From a virus: a stretch of 51,992 nucleotides of DNA. This document shows positions 17,930 to 26,363 of this stretch, piece by piece. Numbering within the stretch: position 1 is the first letter of the stretch; the number at the start of each line of letters is the position of its first letter. The stretch is from positions 1 to 51,992 of IMG/VR virus record IMGVR_UViG_3300042923_000406; one strand, written 5' to 3'. The position numbers were made by a program, and so were the translations under genes. The notes below the pieces were generated by a model. The model was not told where the DNA came from and searched no databases. It saw only the letters and a program-made list of their open reading frames with translations.

Positions 17930-19969
17930 ATGCCATTTACACGTCCAGCCATACACGTATACCAGAAGTTGGTGTCAGTTAATCCTTCAACGGCTACACC
18001 ATTCTTTGAGCTATGCGTAGTAGGCCCTTCATACCAAGTATTAAAGAGCATAGCTTTCCCTAACTATGATGCGGCGGCAGCGTACGAATCTATATACGTT
18101 GACCAGCTTCCTGGCACCGTAGTAGATAAAGATTCTGTAGTGGTAACATTAAAGGATTCATACATGAAGATTTGGCCTTCAACTTCTGCATTAGAGCGTG
18201 AAGTAGAGGTAGCGTTATCGGGTGCTCTATCCACTATTTCCGTCAAAACTGCCGACTTCCCTGCGTATAGCTTCACAAGCTCTGCGGTTCGTATTGGTGA
18301 CATAGTTAAAGTTACGTATACTGACGCATCCGTCACTCCTAGCAAAGTAACTAAGTACACTTCGTTTGTACAGGAAATTAACACCGTAGGTGACATCGTA
18401 ACACTTAAACGTAACATACCAGCACCAACAGTAGACGAAGTCGCTGTAGTTACTATCGAGCGTCCTACTGGTAGCGACATCGTAGTAGCGCCTAGTTTAC
18501 TTACTGTAGACGGCCTAGGTATTAAAGTTACTGTACAAGGTTCCTTGACTACTACGGTATCAAATACCAGCTATACTATCACTCGTGGTAGCGTTAAGGT
18601 TGACTACAGAGCACTACGTACGTACTTAGCAGGAGACTTCCTAACTATAAACAACATGAGCGATGTTCGTGCTAATCTAGGTGACGTTGACGCTGACAAC
18701 CCTCTTGCTACAGCTTGTGGTATAGTGTTCTCTAATGCTAACGTAACATTCAAAGTATTACCTGTAGAAACAGACGACAATGAGGGTTACATAAAAGCCT
18801 TAGACCTTCTATCTACAAACGAAAAGGTATACGTAATTGTACCTTTGACCCAAGATAAAGATGTTGTATCCGCGTACGCTAATCATTGTACGACAATGAG
18901 TACTCCAGAGAAGAGTAAATGGCGCATAACCTACGCCAACCTACGTATGCCACAGAACAAGGTTATGGTAGACCGTAATGATGGTGAGGTAGCTAAAGGT
19001 GCACCCGCACAACCTCCTAGTGGAACTTTCCAAGGTGTACCTGCTACTAACTACGTAAAAGACATAGCTAACGGTATGTTCATTACAAACTCTACCCGTG
19101 TCGGTGACTTCGTAGACGTATACGACTACACTGAGGATGCTACACTTGGGGATTACCAGTACTCCTTGAAGATTAAAGAATTACTGAACGACACTGTTTG
19201 CGAGACTTACAGCGACAGATATGTAAAAACAGATGAGGGCTACGTAATTTCCACTACTTCGCCAACTATCGTTATTACAGCTAATGCTCCTGTAAGCTAC
19301 GAAGTAACTCGGGTGTTAACTCCACAAGGTATCTCTGAGGCTATGGTAGACGTTGCAAAAAGCTTTAGCAATAAACGTTTACGTTTAGTACAACCTGACG
19401 TAGTAATGTTAAACATTAACAGTGTAGACTACATCATGCCTGGTTACTACTTATGTGTAGCTTATGGCGCGATGCGTGCAGGTTTCCCTCCACACCAAGG
19501 TTTTACGACATTAGGTGTTGGCGGTATCAAACGTATATTCCGTTCTAACAAGTACTTCAAAGATACACAGCTTGACGAGATGGCTGGTGGTGGTGTATTC
19601 TGGGTAATCCAAGATGAGCCTGAAGCCCTTCCATACTGCATCTACCAAACTACAACCGATACAACTCAACTTGAGACTATCGAGGATAGTGTAGTAGCTA
19701 CAATTGACTTTGCTAGTAAGTTCTACAAGGATAACCTTAAAGCTGTTCTAGGAAGATTCAACGTAAACGAAATATCCGTTAAGTACGTTAGTGCGGTAAT
19801 TAAGGACGTAACAGATAAAATGCTACGTATGAGCTACCCTTACATCGGGTCTATAATTCTTAGCGGTCAGTTAAAGACAATTACCACATCGGCTGATAAG
19901 ATTATACCTACTGTTGTAATTAAAGTACCATTCCCTGTTAACGCAGTAGACTTATACTTAGAGGTGTAG
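17930..19969 (+). CDS. Contractile tail sheath protein
   Basis: 679 residues. It opens with RPAIHVYQ, the style of sheath N-termini. It carries a long variable beta-rich middle and a well-formed C-terminal sheath core: RLRLVQPDVV, a YIMPGYYLCVAYGAMRAG stretch, GGIKRIF, GGGVFWVIQDE, then LETIEDSVVATIDFA. The final beta strand ends VDLYLEV. It has its own late-type promoter box and is followed by tube-like genes, the standard order for myoviruses. Only one Lys-x-Ala motif (VKTAD) is seen. This makes the phage contractile-tailed. Confidence 0.8.
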   Translation: MPFTRPAIHVYQKLVSVNPSTATPFFELCVVGPSYQVLKSIAFPNYDAAAAYESIYVDQLPGTVVDKDSVVVTLKDSYMKIWPSTSALEREVEVALSGALSTISVKTADFPAYSFTSSAVRIGDIVKVTYTDASVTPSKVTKYTSFVQEINTVGDIVTLKRNIPAPTVDEVAVVTIERPTGSDIVVAPSLLTVDGLGIKVTVQGSLTTTVSNTSYTITRGSVKVDYRALRTYLAGDFLTINNMSDVRANLGDVDADNPLATACGIVFSNANVTFKVLPVETDDNEGYIKALDLLSTNEKVYVIVPLTQDKDVVSAYANHCTTMSTPEKSKWRITYANLRMPQNKVMVDRNDGEVAKGAPAQPPSGTFQGVPATNYVKDIANGMFITNSTRVGDFVDVYDYTEDATLGDYQYSLKIKELLNDTVCETYSDRYVKTDEGYVISTTSPTIVITANAPVSYEVTRVLTPQGISEAMVDVAKSFSNKRLRLVQPDVVMLNINSVDYIMPGYYLCVAYGAMRAGFPPHQGFTTLGVGGIKRIFRSNKYFKDTQLDEMAGGGVFWVIQDEPEALPYCIYQTTTDTTQLETIEDSVVATIDFASKFYKDNLKAVLGRFNVNEISVKYVSAVIKDVTDKMLRMSYPYIGSIILSGQLKTITTSADKIIPTVVIKVPFPVNAVDLYLEV

Positions 19970-19981
19970 GAGGAAGCACAG

Positions 19982-20239
19982 GTGTTACAGAAAATTATTG
20001 GAGCATACCAGAAAAACGTGGCTTCTATGGACTTAGTAAAGCGATTGATGAAAGACACATCAGTCGCCTCACACCTGTCTAAGTCTGACAAGTTACTTAA
20101 GATGAACCAGCACCAACAAGTACTTAGTGGTCTAGAGAACAAGCATAAAATGCTGACTGATGCGTACCATAAATATTCAGATGGTAAAAATATGGCTCGT
20201 GGTGGTATTAACGGGCTTAAGATGGCGCAGGAAATTTAG
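19982..20239 (+). CDS. Small helical tail-region protein
   Basis: 85 residues from GTG 19982 with AGGAGGAAGCACAG upstream. Entirely helical and charged, with a Gln-rich centre (KMNQHQQVLSG). It sits between sheath and the tube-like paralogues. A tail assembly chaperone or tube accessory protein is conceivable; there is no sequence support for either. Confidence 0.6.
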   Translation: MLQKIIGAYQKNVASMDLVKRLMKDTSVASHLSKSDKLLKMNQHQQVLSGLENKHKMLTDAYHKYSDGKNMARGGINGLKMAQEI

Positions 20240-20263
20240 AATAATTAAGGTAGGTGAGACACA

Positions 20264-20935
20264 GTGGCATATAGTATTACACCAATCACAGCCCTTGGGG
20301 GCGTTCTTGGTACGAAAACTATAACTGAATTAGTAGCAGGTGAGAACACGCCACATACAACGTGGGTAGAACGTCTCCGTTTAGCTACTGATTTCATTAC
20401 CCCCGATAATTCGCTAATCTGTGTAGCTGATAAATGGCTGCATGAGGATGTTGTGAATGTCACACCTATTGGTATCGCGCAGAGCTTTGGATACTCTGAG
20501 GCGCTAGCAGCTATGCTAGCCCCAGAGATTGGCTCACGTAGAAAGCGCGCTATCGTAGGTAGTTCACAGGGTGGTAGCGTAAATATTTCCAAGATGGTCT
20601 GCATGGGCGTAAGTCCATTGGCTATACTAGCACAGAATGGTAGTGCTATGGGAATAAACCCTGACCACTGGACAGAGAAAGAGTGGACGGCTATGATTGG
20701 GTTAAACAATGATAGACTTCGTACTCCAATAGGCTTAGTTGTTATAGAGGGAGCTCCTGATGGTCGAAACTACTCGGCTTACATGTTTGAGCAATGCTTA
20801 ATGCAGGGGCAGTCAAGAGGTTTCCAAGCTGGACAGCATCTAGTAGTAGATAACTTCCAGTTAATATACGAGCAAATTGTACCACTATGGGGTGTATCCG
20901 CTGAGGAGGGAGTAGACTATGGCTCAACCATCTAA
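20264..20935 (+). CDS. Tube-like tail protein, paralogue 1
   Basis: 223 residues from GTG 20264 after AAGGTAGGTGAGACACA. Two blocks are shared with the next two genes: IGIAQSFGYSEALA with PEIGSRR, and FEQCLMQGQSRGFQAGQH before a closing beta strand. It lies directly after sheath, where the tail tube gene is expected. Tube and baseplate-tube proteins share one fold in contractile machines, so this is the best candidate for the tube subunit, while its sisters may be tube-initiator or baseplate components. Confidence 0.65.
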   Translation: MAYSITPITALGGVLGTKTITELVAGENTPHTTWVERLRLATDFITPDNSLICVADKWLHEDVVNVTPIGIAQSFGYSEALAAMLAPEIGSRRKRAIVGSSQGGSVNISKMVCMGVSPLAILAQNGSAMGINPDHWTEKEWTAMIGLNNDRLRTPIGLVVIEGAPDGRNYSAYMFEQCLMQGQSRGFQAGQHLVVDNFQLIYEQIVPLWGVSAEEGVDYGSTI

Positions 20936-21671
20936 CCGTATAGTAAGTTCAGAGCAACTTAGTAAGGCGGACTGGAGGAATCAGTTTCTCGAAGTAGCTA
21001 CATCAGCAGATGATTTCGCATCAGGCGAGTGTTCTCTTGTATTAGCTACAGTACCTTTCCTACCAGCAGGCGATAACTTCGTAGACATACCTTTATACCC
21101 AGTAGGCTTAGCGCAGAGCTTCGCTTACAATGAAGGTTTAGCTGGTCAGATGGTACCTGAAATTGGCTCTTCACGTAAAATAAATACTGCTGGTACTGCA
21201 ATGGGTTCAGGTAGTATCTCTAAACTAATAATCCACGGTAACTCATTGGTTGGTTCATTGTACAGACCTGCCATAGCTTTTATAAATAGCACCGAGACGT
21301 TATCAGTACTTAGTAGCAAATTAGTTGGCGGTGGAGGCCAAGCTGCATGGATTAAAGGTCTTATGGCTCAAGACGTAGATTTATTCTCTTCCGAGTTAAC
21401 TGACTACGTAGACCGTGTTATAGCACAGGGTGGTCTAAACTCCATTCTTTACAAAATACCGTTTGGTCTTGTAGAGGTTAAACGTGACCCTCGCCAGCGT
21501 GTACTAGCTATAAACTTCTTAGAGCAATGCGGCCTTAGAGGAACACAGTCAGGCTTAAACGCAGGTCAGTTCCAGATGATAGACCAACTAAGCTTTGAGT
21601 TTGAACGTGTTAGACCTCTACTAGCTGCAGGTCCGTTTTCACTTAGTAATGATACTACTCTAGGGATGTAG
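20919..21671 (+). CDS. Tube-like tail protein, paralogue 2
   Basis: 250 residues. It aligns with the previous protein over VGLAQSFAYNEGLA, PEIGSSRK and FLEQCGLRGTQSGLNAGQFQ. Compared with it, a longer insert (around GGGGQAAWIKGLM) separates the two conserved blocks. It overlaps the preceding gene by 17 nt, and GAGGAGG lies before the ATG. Probably another tube or baseplate-tube component. Confidence 0.6.
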   Translation: MAQPSNRIVSSEQLSKADWRNQFLEVATSADDFASGECSLVLATVPFLPAGDNFVDIPLYPVGLAQSFAYNEGLAGQMVPEIGSSRKINTAGTAMGSGSISKLIIHGNSLVGSLYRPAIAFINSTETLSVLSSKLVGGGGQAAWIKGLMAQDVDLFSSELTDYVDRVIAQGGLNSILYKIPFGLVEVKRDPRQRVLAINFLEQCGLRGTQSGLNAGQFQMIDQLSFEFERVRPLLAAGPFSLSNDTTLGM

Positions 21672-21683
21672 GGATGTGATACC

Positions 21684-22925
21684 ATGTGTGCTAGTTTTAA
21701 CTTAACCCGTTTAGTGAATACTAGCGGACTTGCGGGTAAAGCATTTGATGAACTACTTAACATTGGAGCTAACACTGTAAAAAAAACTGTTATATCTAAA
21801 ATTATCACACCCGCAGTTCTTGGTGTGGATGGGTATAGTACCTTTACTGGGGGCGGCACTACAAATGCGTATGCCGCTTCTTCTACTACCAGCGCTAGTT
21901 CAAGCCCTGATACCAGTACAAGTAATAAGGTACAAGTTAGCTCAGCAGGTGCCGCCACAGGTGCGTTTAAGTGGGTACAGCAGATGGTTACACCAGACAT
22001 GTTCGCCACTCCTGATTCTTGTCTTATAGGTTTTGGTTCCCCAATAATGCTTGATAACGTTGCTGGACAGGACTTCAAGCTTATGGGTTTCTGCCAAAGT
22101 CTCAGTATAAATACAGGTGTTAATGTCGTAACTTTTAAAGAACTACGTAACGAGCGTACAATAGTTATACCTACTAAGTCTACACCTGGTTCTATAGGTA
22201 TAGCTAGGTTGCTAGGAAACATGCCCGACTTTGTAAGCGCTGTAGTAGGCGGTACAGGGTGGCGCATGGATTCCCACGCAGTAGATTGTAAACAGTTATT
22301 CGGCTTAGCCATAATATTTATGTCTCCTAGTAGGAAGGATACTATATGTACGTTATATGCAGAGCGTTGCGCTGTACAAACTATGTCCATACCTGTACAA
22401 GCAGGTCAGTTCCAACTATACCAGAACATACAGATAGTGTTCGATAGGTTAGTTGATAACACTACTAGTGTTTCTAACAATACAGGCGGCTTATCTAGCT
22501 CGTCTATTGCAGAGTATAGCTCTACACCATCTATGGTTTCTGGTACGGGCACAGTTGTTGGTCCTAGCGGTGTTACAGACGCTACTATTAGTAGCCTAGG
22601 AAGCTCTGGTATCGATAGCTTCAACGCAGACAGCACCAACACAGCTAGCGCTACTGCTGCTGATGAGTTAGCCCGTGTCACGAACTCGCTGAAAGACCCT
22701 CAGTTCGAAACAACCGTTAAAGAGGCACAACGTACGAAACGGCAGACTGAGATAGAGTCAGAGGCTAAACGTATAGCAAGCTACACAGAATTAACTGCTG
22801 ACGCTAGACTACAATTAACACTAGACTCTAACGCACGTATGAACGTTAAGTACAGAAGCTTAGAGCCGCTTACAGAGCGTGGTACAGATTCCAAGGGATA
22901 CGTTATGGTAGGTAAATCTACGTAG
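21684..22925 (+). CDS. Tube-like/baseplate protein, paralogue 3 with extensions
   Basis: 413 residues. The middle part repeats the paralogue pattern (FKLMGFCQSLSIN, then RCAVQTMSIPVQAGQFQLYQNIQ). It has a Ser/Thr-rich linker (around residues 60-85) before the domain. It also has an additional Ser/Gly/Thr-rich region and a charged helix after it, up to residue 413. These additions suggest a baseplate position that contacts other parts, like tube initiators with attached arms. ATG 21684 follows GGGATGTGATACC, a weaker ribosome site. Confidence 0.6.
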   Translation: MCASFNLTRLVNTSGLAGKAFDELLNIGANTVKKTVISKIITPAVLGVDGYSTFTGGGTTNAYAASSTTSASSSPDTSTSNKVQVSSAGAATGAFKWVQQMVTPDMFATPDSCLIGFGSPIMLDNVAGQDFKLMGFCQSLSINTGVNVVTFKELRNERTIVIPTKSTPGSIGIARLLGNMPDFVSAVVGGTGWRMDSHAVDCKQLFGLAIIFMSPSRKDTICTLYAERCAVQTMSIPVQAGQFQLYQNIQIVFDRLVDNTTSVSNNTGGLSSSSIAEYSSTPSMVSGTGTVVGPSGVTDATISSLGSSGIDSFNADSTNTASATAADELARVTNSLKDPQFETTVKEAQRTKRQTEIESEAKRIASYTELTADARLQLTLDSNARMNVKYRSLEPLTERGTDSKGYVMVGKST

Positions 22926-22934
22926 GAGGTAGTT

Positions 22935-23684
22935 ATGGCAGGAAACGCTCAGGGAACAATTGAATTGGGTATTGTTAATTCTTGGGACCCAGCAACTATG
23001 ACTGCTGAGATAACGGCGTTCGACGGTTCGTCTCGCTACTATAATGTCGGTGTCGCTATGCAGTCATGTGATATAGGAAATGGGGTATATTCATTTACCC
23101 CTCCCAGCATAGGTGCCCCATGTGTGTTTACCAGAGTTAGCGGTGAAACAATGATACTAGGACAATATGCCCCACCTAATCTAGGTGGAAATGAAGGTAT
23201 ATCTAGTACCACAGGTTCTACCTTAAATAGGTCTGTTGAAGAGATGCCCAACGCAGACCATCTACCTGGTGACCAAATTATGACATCACAAAGCGGTGTT
23301 CAAGTATACCTTAGGAACATGGTATATGGTATCGAGATGTCACCTATATTCTACTCAATATGGAATTTAATGAATAGTGTATGGGATACTATGTGTAACA
23401 TATTTAAGTTTAGCGCGCCAGCCGCTGACATACTAGTAGATGTTGACGGAGGTGGCAGCACTAACGTAGACATATCAGTTAGACGTAACGCGGGTGAGCG
23501 CAACGGTATCCCCGCTATAAACTTAAACATGGGTGCTAACGCAGGCGTTATTAACCTAAAGATAAATGGGCAGAGTTTTCTACACGTAGACATAGAACGT
23601 AATGTAACCCTTAATGTAAAAAAAATGACAGTAATTGGTGACGAGGTTAATATGCTCGGAGTTCAAGCTGTGAAGTTACCGTAA
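22935..23684 (+). CDS. Baseplate spike/hub protein with N-terminal OB fold
   Basis: 249 residues. The first 85 follow the gp5/gpV-type OB-domain pattern: a strand ELGIVNSWDPATMTAEITAF, a central acidic hairpin, then GAPCVFTRVSGETMILGQY. The C-terminal 100 residues are repetitive beta strands (AGVINLKINGQSFLHVDIE and similar) as in a spike beta-helix. A PAAR tip gene lies 600 nt downstream. Together they would form the membrane-piercing spike. Intrinsic terminator 23689 follows directly. Confidence 0.7.
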   Translation: MAGNAQGTIELGIVNSWDPATMTAEITAFDGSSRYYNVGVAMQSCDIGNGVYSFTPPSIGAPCVFTRVSGETMILGQYAPPNLGGNEGISSTTGSTLNRSVEEMPNADHLPGDQIMTSQSGVQVYLRNMVYGIEMSPIFYSIWNLMNSVWDTMCNIFKFSAPAADILVDVDGGGSTNVDISVRRNAGERNGIPAINLNMGANAGVINLKINGQSFLHVDIERNVTLNVKKMTVIGDEVNMLGVQAVKLP

Positions 23685-23688
23685 AAAA

Positions 23689-23711
23689 GGTGAGCTTAGC
23701 TCGCCTCTTTT
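23689..23711 (+). terminator. Terminator closing the main late operon
   Basis: GGTGAGC, TTA loop, GCTCGCC, then TCTTTT; an A run on the upstream side means it could work from both directions. It overlaps the end of the leftward small gene at 23696, so it separates convergent transcripts. Confidence 0.8.
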
Positions 23712-23872
23712 GGTCTATGGAACTTAACACTTAGAGGGCTAATTCCATTCTCCATCATGGTTACGTATATAGCCATCATTATTAGGTACATAGCCCATTG
23801 TGGTTGTCCCATAATCATGCACGCTATGCTCGCGATAAATATTATATTTGAGAAATCGCTGTCTATGTTCAT
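23696..23872 (-). CDS. Small membrane protein (58 residues)
   Basis: A short leftward gene starting ATG 23872, 4 nt after the stop of the upstream gene at 23877, so probably co-translated with it. The peptide is mostly hydrophobic: a continuous stretch FIASIACMIMG then WAMYLIMMAIYVTMM forms one or two membrane helices, with a basic C-terminus (KFHRPKEAS). Size and topology allow a holin-like or host-takeover membrane role; nothing specific is recognised. Its TAA lies inside the terminator loop. Confidence 0.6.
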   Translation of the reverse strand: MNIDSDFSNIIFIASIACMIMGQPQWAMYLIMMAIYVTMMENGISPLSVKFHRPKEAS

Positions 23873-23876
23873 ACGT

Positions 23877-24239
23877 TTATACCAAGTCCATTAGAGGTGT
23901 AAGTCTACGCCTCAGCATTAGAAACGGTTCAAGCTGTACATCAACGTCTGCACCATCGTCAGCCATTTTATCTACCATCAACATATACAATACACACATA
24001 GCCCCAATGTTACCTAGAGAGTCAGTAAGCTCTTTAGTGACTGGTATTTTGAGAGGGTTATCTGATGGTATGTTTGTTAAGCTACTTATAAGTTCCTCTA
24101 TATCATTATGTTTGCTACTTTTAAATGCTTCCCTAATAGTTCGTACCTCGGCATCCGTTGCCGCTTTTACACGTTTGCACATATCAACATCGTGCGCCAG
24201 TGTTACTACTATCTCTTCCATTATTTCTTCTTTTTTCAT
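23877..24239 (-). CDS. Hypothetical helical protein
   Basis: 120 residues, highly charged and helical, with AAAGGGG about 10 nt before ATG 24239. No motif is recognised. It is a two-gene leftward unit with the small membrane protein downstream, inserted between the rightward spike and PAAR genes, so probably an accessory insertion. The opposite-strand frame over the same region has no ribosome site and is a shadow. Confidence 0.6.
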   Translation of the reverse strand: MKKEEIMEEIVVTLAHDVDMCKRVKAATDAEVRTIREAFKSSKHNDIEELISSLTNIPSDNPLKIPVTKELTDSLGNIGAMCVLYMLMVDKMADDGADVDVQLEPFLMLRRRLTPLMDLV

Positions 24240-24263
24240 ATTTATTTCCCCTTTTTAATTTGT

Positions 24264-24280
24264 TATACTATGTATAGGAG
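24264..24280 (+). promoter_or_regulatory. Possible promoter for the PAAR gene
   Basis: TTATACTATGTATAGGAGG before the isolated rightward PAAR gene. It resembles the three late boxes (TATAATAGTGTATAAG) with one base missing and partial sequence change. It is the only visible promoter candidate for this single-gene unit. Weak evidence. Confidence 0.45.
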
Positions 24281-24288
24281 GTTTTTAC

Positions 24289-24561
24289 ATGGGTGCTGTT
24301 TTAGTAGTTGGTGACCCAGATTCACATGGCGGTGCAGTAACTTCAGGTTCATCACGTACAACTGTTGCAGGTATAAATGTAGCACACGTTGGTAGTTCTG
24401 TATCGTCAGACCCACGACCTGGACATTCTGGAAAGTCAATCGTTGGACCCGCTGCTAGTGGTAAAACTACAGTAGGCGGTATTGCTGTAGCAGGTAATGG
24501 GGCGCCAGTTAGCTGTGGTGCTACAGTGTCAGCTACGCATAGCAGGACAACCTTAGCATAA
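24289..24561 (+). CDS. PAAR-repeat spike tip protein
   Basis: 90 residues, small and Gly/Ser/Val-rich, with the PAAR layout: GDPDSHGGAV near the start, a central HSGKSIVGPAASGKTTVGG repeat, and CGATVS near the end. His, Cys and Asp at tip-facing positions could bind a metal at the cone apex. PAAR proteins cap the beta-helical spike of contractile tails. The OB-fold spike gene at 22935 is the likely partner. A strong AGGAGG lies before ATG 24289 and a terminator follows. Confidence 0.8.
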   Translation: MGAVLVVGDPDSHGGAVTSGSSRTTVAGINVAHVGSSVSSDPRPGHSGKSIVGPAASGKTTVGGIAVAGNGAPVSCGATVSATHSRTTLA

Positions 24562-24611
24562 TAACCCACTACACCATGCTTATACCATTAATTTATAAGA
24601 ATTTCCACTAA

Positions 24612-24638
24612 AAAAGGGAGCCGTTACGGGCTCCTTTT
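24612..24638 (+). terminator. Intrinsic terminator (PAAR unit), shared with convergent gene
   Basis: AAAAAGGGAGCC, short loop, GGCTCCTTTT: a stem with A and T runs on both sides, able to stop transcripts from both strands. The stop codon of the leftward zinc-protein gene lies in the loop. Confidence 0.85.
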
Positions 24639-24803
24639 CGCATTTCTAAAATTAGCCGCTCTTTGTGCGCATCCGCACTTTTTAGTGCAGTATAGTTGGT
24701 TAGGTCTAGCGGCTTTAAATAGTATATTACAATTAGCGTTTTTACATCTTTTAACGTTTGAGGTGTTAATGTCTATGGACGCCCGAAGTAAATTGGTTAT
24801 CAT
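24624..24803 (-). CDS. Small zinc-ribbon-like protein (59 residues)
   Basis: Leftward gene from ATG 24803, with GGAG 12 nt upstream. Cysteines are arranged CKNANC, then YCTKKCGC, followed by a basic end (QRAANFRNAKR): the C-x4-C ... C-x3-C pattern of tiny zinc-binding, nucleic-acid-associated proteins. It is the last gene of the leftward transcript that contains the RNA ligase, after a structured RNA element. Function unknown. Confidence 0.65.
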   Translation of the reverse strand: MITNLLRASIDINTSNVKRCKNANCNILFKAARPNQLYCTKKCGCAQRAANFRNAKRSP

Positions 24804-24836
24804 AGCTCATTTTAACTCCTTAATATAAAGTTATAA

Positions 24837-24902
24837 GAGGCTCTAAATATTGAGTACGATAGTTTGTATATCCTCTATCATTTTCTCTCAACCTAGAGCC
24901 TC
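24837..24902. other. Three-tier nested hairpin between RNA ligase and zinc-protein genes
   Basis: Three nested perfect stems: GAGGCTCTA (24837-24845) with TAGAGCCTC (24894-24902); TTGAG (24850) with CTCAA (24887); and GATAG (24858) with CTATC (24875). The innermost loop is 12 nt. There is no T run, so it is not a standard terminator. It could be a leader or processing element in the leftward transcript. Confidence 0.6.
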
Positions 24903-24946
24903 CTAGGTGCCTTAGAATCGATTTTAACTTAAAATTTTATAGCGCT

Positions 24947-26068
24947 TTACTCTTTGAAGCTTAAGAGCCACTCTGGGCTAACTGCCTTAAATGATACTCG
25001 ACCTCTAACTAGACCTTCTAGGCCGAAGTCTAACGTGTCTACAGGTGGTCTAAATACTAAACCTTCGCGTAGTACTTTAGGGTTAAGAGCAGACTTACCA
25101 GTAGATAGTTTTACTAAGGTATCAATATCATTAGTCATAGTGAAGTTAACATCGAGCACTGGTACTGTTTCAAGGTCTAGGTAGTCCATCATTCGTACGA
25201 ACTCTGTATGGTCTACGTAGCGTTGTTTATCAATGTTAAACGCGTTGAAGAAGAATATGTGCTTCTCAGTAAGCTCAAGTTTATTACCCTGAATACCAGG
25301 CCCTGCAAGCTCACCTTGTAGTGCCCAGCTTCCACTAATACTACGAAGAATGTTCTCCATACCTAACTGCTTAGACACACCAACGTGCTCAAGCGTACGG
25401 TTGTTCATATCTAAGTCAACGTTACGACTGCAAACACCGTAGTCACCTTTGTTCATGTATACAGTAATAGACTGACCATCAATCTTTTCAGTTATAACGA
25501 ACTTTTCACCTTTCCACTTATCTAGAAGCGGTTGCATTACTTGTACACGAGTTTCATCTGTCTTAGGCACGAATGGTGGGAAGCTGTCACCTGCGTTAAC
25601 CGTTAGCACCTTGTATAACCAGTAGCAGTTGTCCCACAGCCAGTGCATTATAGGACTAGGAATCCATCCAAAGCGGTATACGCGTTTCGTTACTATTTTA
25701 CCTCCTGCTCCTATTACTACAGGTTTAGGAGCATTGAATTGCTCTACACTTAAGAGCTTAGTAACGTCGTCACCCTCATCCACTTTTAGACCTGATAGAA
25801 TAGACAACGGCATTACTAGACCTTGGCTAATCTCACCGCGCATTTTCATTGTTTTAATTTTAAAGTCCCTCTTACGTAGGAACTCAAACTCAGGCTTTTC
25901 AGGCACCTTAGAATCAATTTCGAAGTAGACACACAAATCGCCCACTTTCATGCCATCGTTTTTATTAATAATTACACTCCACCCTAGTACACGGGCTACC
26001 TGTAGTAAGTCTGTACCTGCTACATCCCTAATATCCAGTATTCTTTGTACACTCGCTAATTTTCTCAT
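24947..26068 (-). CDS. RNA ligase, DRB0094/Rnl5-like
   Basis: 373 residues. An N-terminal OB-like domain (to about 120; KVGDLCVYFEIDSKVPE and MRGEISQGLVMPL) matches the RNA ligase family typified by Deinococcus DRB0094. The nucleotidyltransferase follows with Lys195 in EKIDG as the AMP-acceptor, VCSRN near 212, ALQGELAGPG, EGLVFRP and SFKAVSPEW, which are the conserved ligase motifs. It seals nicked RNA. In a phage with many tRNAs, repair of tRNAs cut by host anticodon nucleases is a plausible job, though no kinase/phosphatase partner is seen here. ATG 26068 lies at the end of a leftward operon. Confidence 0.85.
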   Translation of the reverse strand: MRKLASVQRILDIRDVAGTDLLQVARVLGWSVIINKNDGMKVGDLCVYFEIDSKVPEKPEFEFLRKRDFKIKTMKMRGEISQGLVMPLSILSGLKVDEGDDVTKLLSVEQFNAPKPVVIGAGGKIVTKRVYRFGWIPSPIMHWLWDNCYWLYKVLTVNAGDSFPPFVPKTDETRVQVMQPLLDKWKGEKFVITEKIDGQSITVYMNKGDYGVCSRNVDLDMNNRTLEHVGVSKQLGMENILRSISGSWALQGELAGPGIQGNKLELTEKHIFFFNAFNIDKQRYVDHTEFVRMMDYLDLETVPVLDVNFTMTNDIDTLVKLSTGKSALNPKVLREGLVFRPPVDTLDFGLEGLVRGRVSFKAVSPEWLLSFKE

Positions 26069-26084
26069 GTTTATACCTTCTTTC

Positions 26085-26363
26085 TTAATTTTCTAAGTCA
26101 TGCCCATAGAATTTCTTAACGGCAGCACGTATACGCTGGTCCTGCCAACGTTCGTATTTCAAGCTTTCTTCTTCTCTGGATAGCGCCTTAAGCTCACCAC
26201 TAGCGTTGTTTGTCAGCGTAAACGCTATGTCAGTCTTAACTAAAGACATAAATAAACCTAGCACAGCCTCTACAAAAAGACTTAATGCTAACAGCAGTCT
26301 GTACGATGCTGCTTTTAAAAGGGATAGTCTTGCTCTATGCGTATATGCTTTAATTACGTACAT
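26085..26363 (-). CDS. Small membrane protein
   Basis: 92 residues. A basic N-terminus (YTHRARLSLLKAASYR) leads into a transmembrane helix LLLALSLFVEAVLGLFMSLV, then a charged cytoplasm-type helix (REEESLKYERWQDQR). It starts at ATG 26363 after GGGGAGGG and overlaps the preceding gene by 14 nt. No family is recognised. Confidence 0.65.
   Translation of the reverse strand: MYVIKAYTHRARLSLLKAASYRLLLALSLFVEAVLGLFMSLVKTDIAFTLTNNASGELKALSREEESLKYERWQDQRIRAAVKKFYGHDLEN

Noticed and set aside
23848-24314. Rightward frames opposite the 120-residue gene
   Set aside because: No ribosome site; they mirror the leftward gene, which has one.
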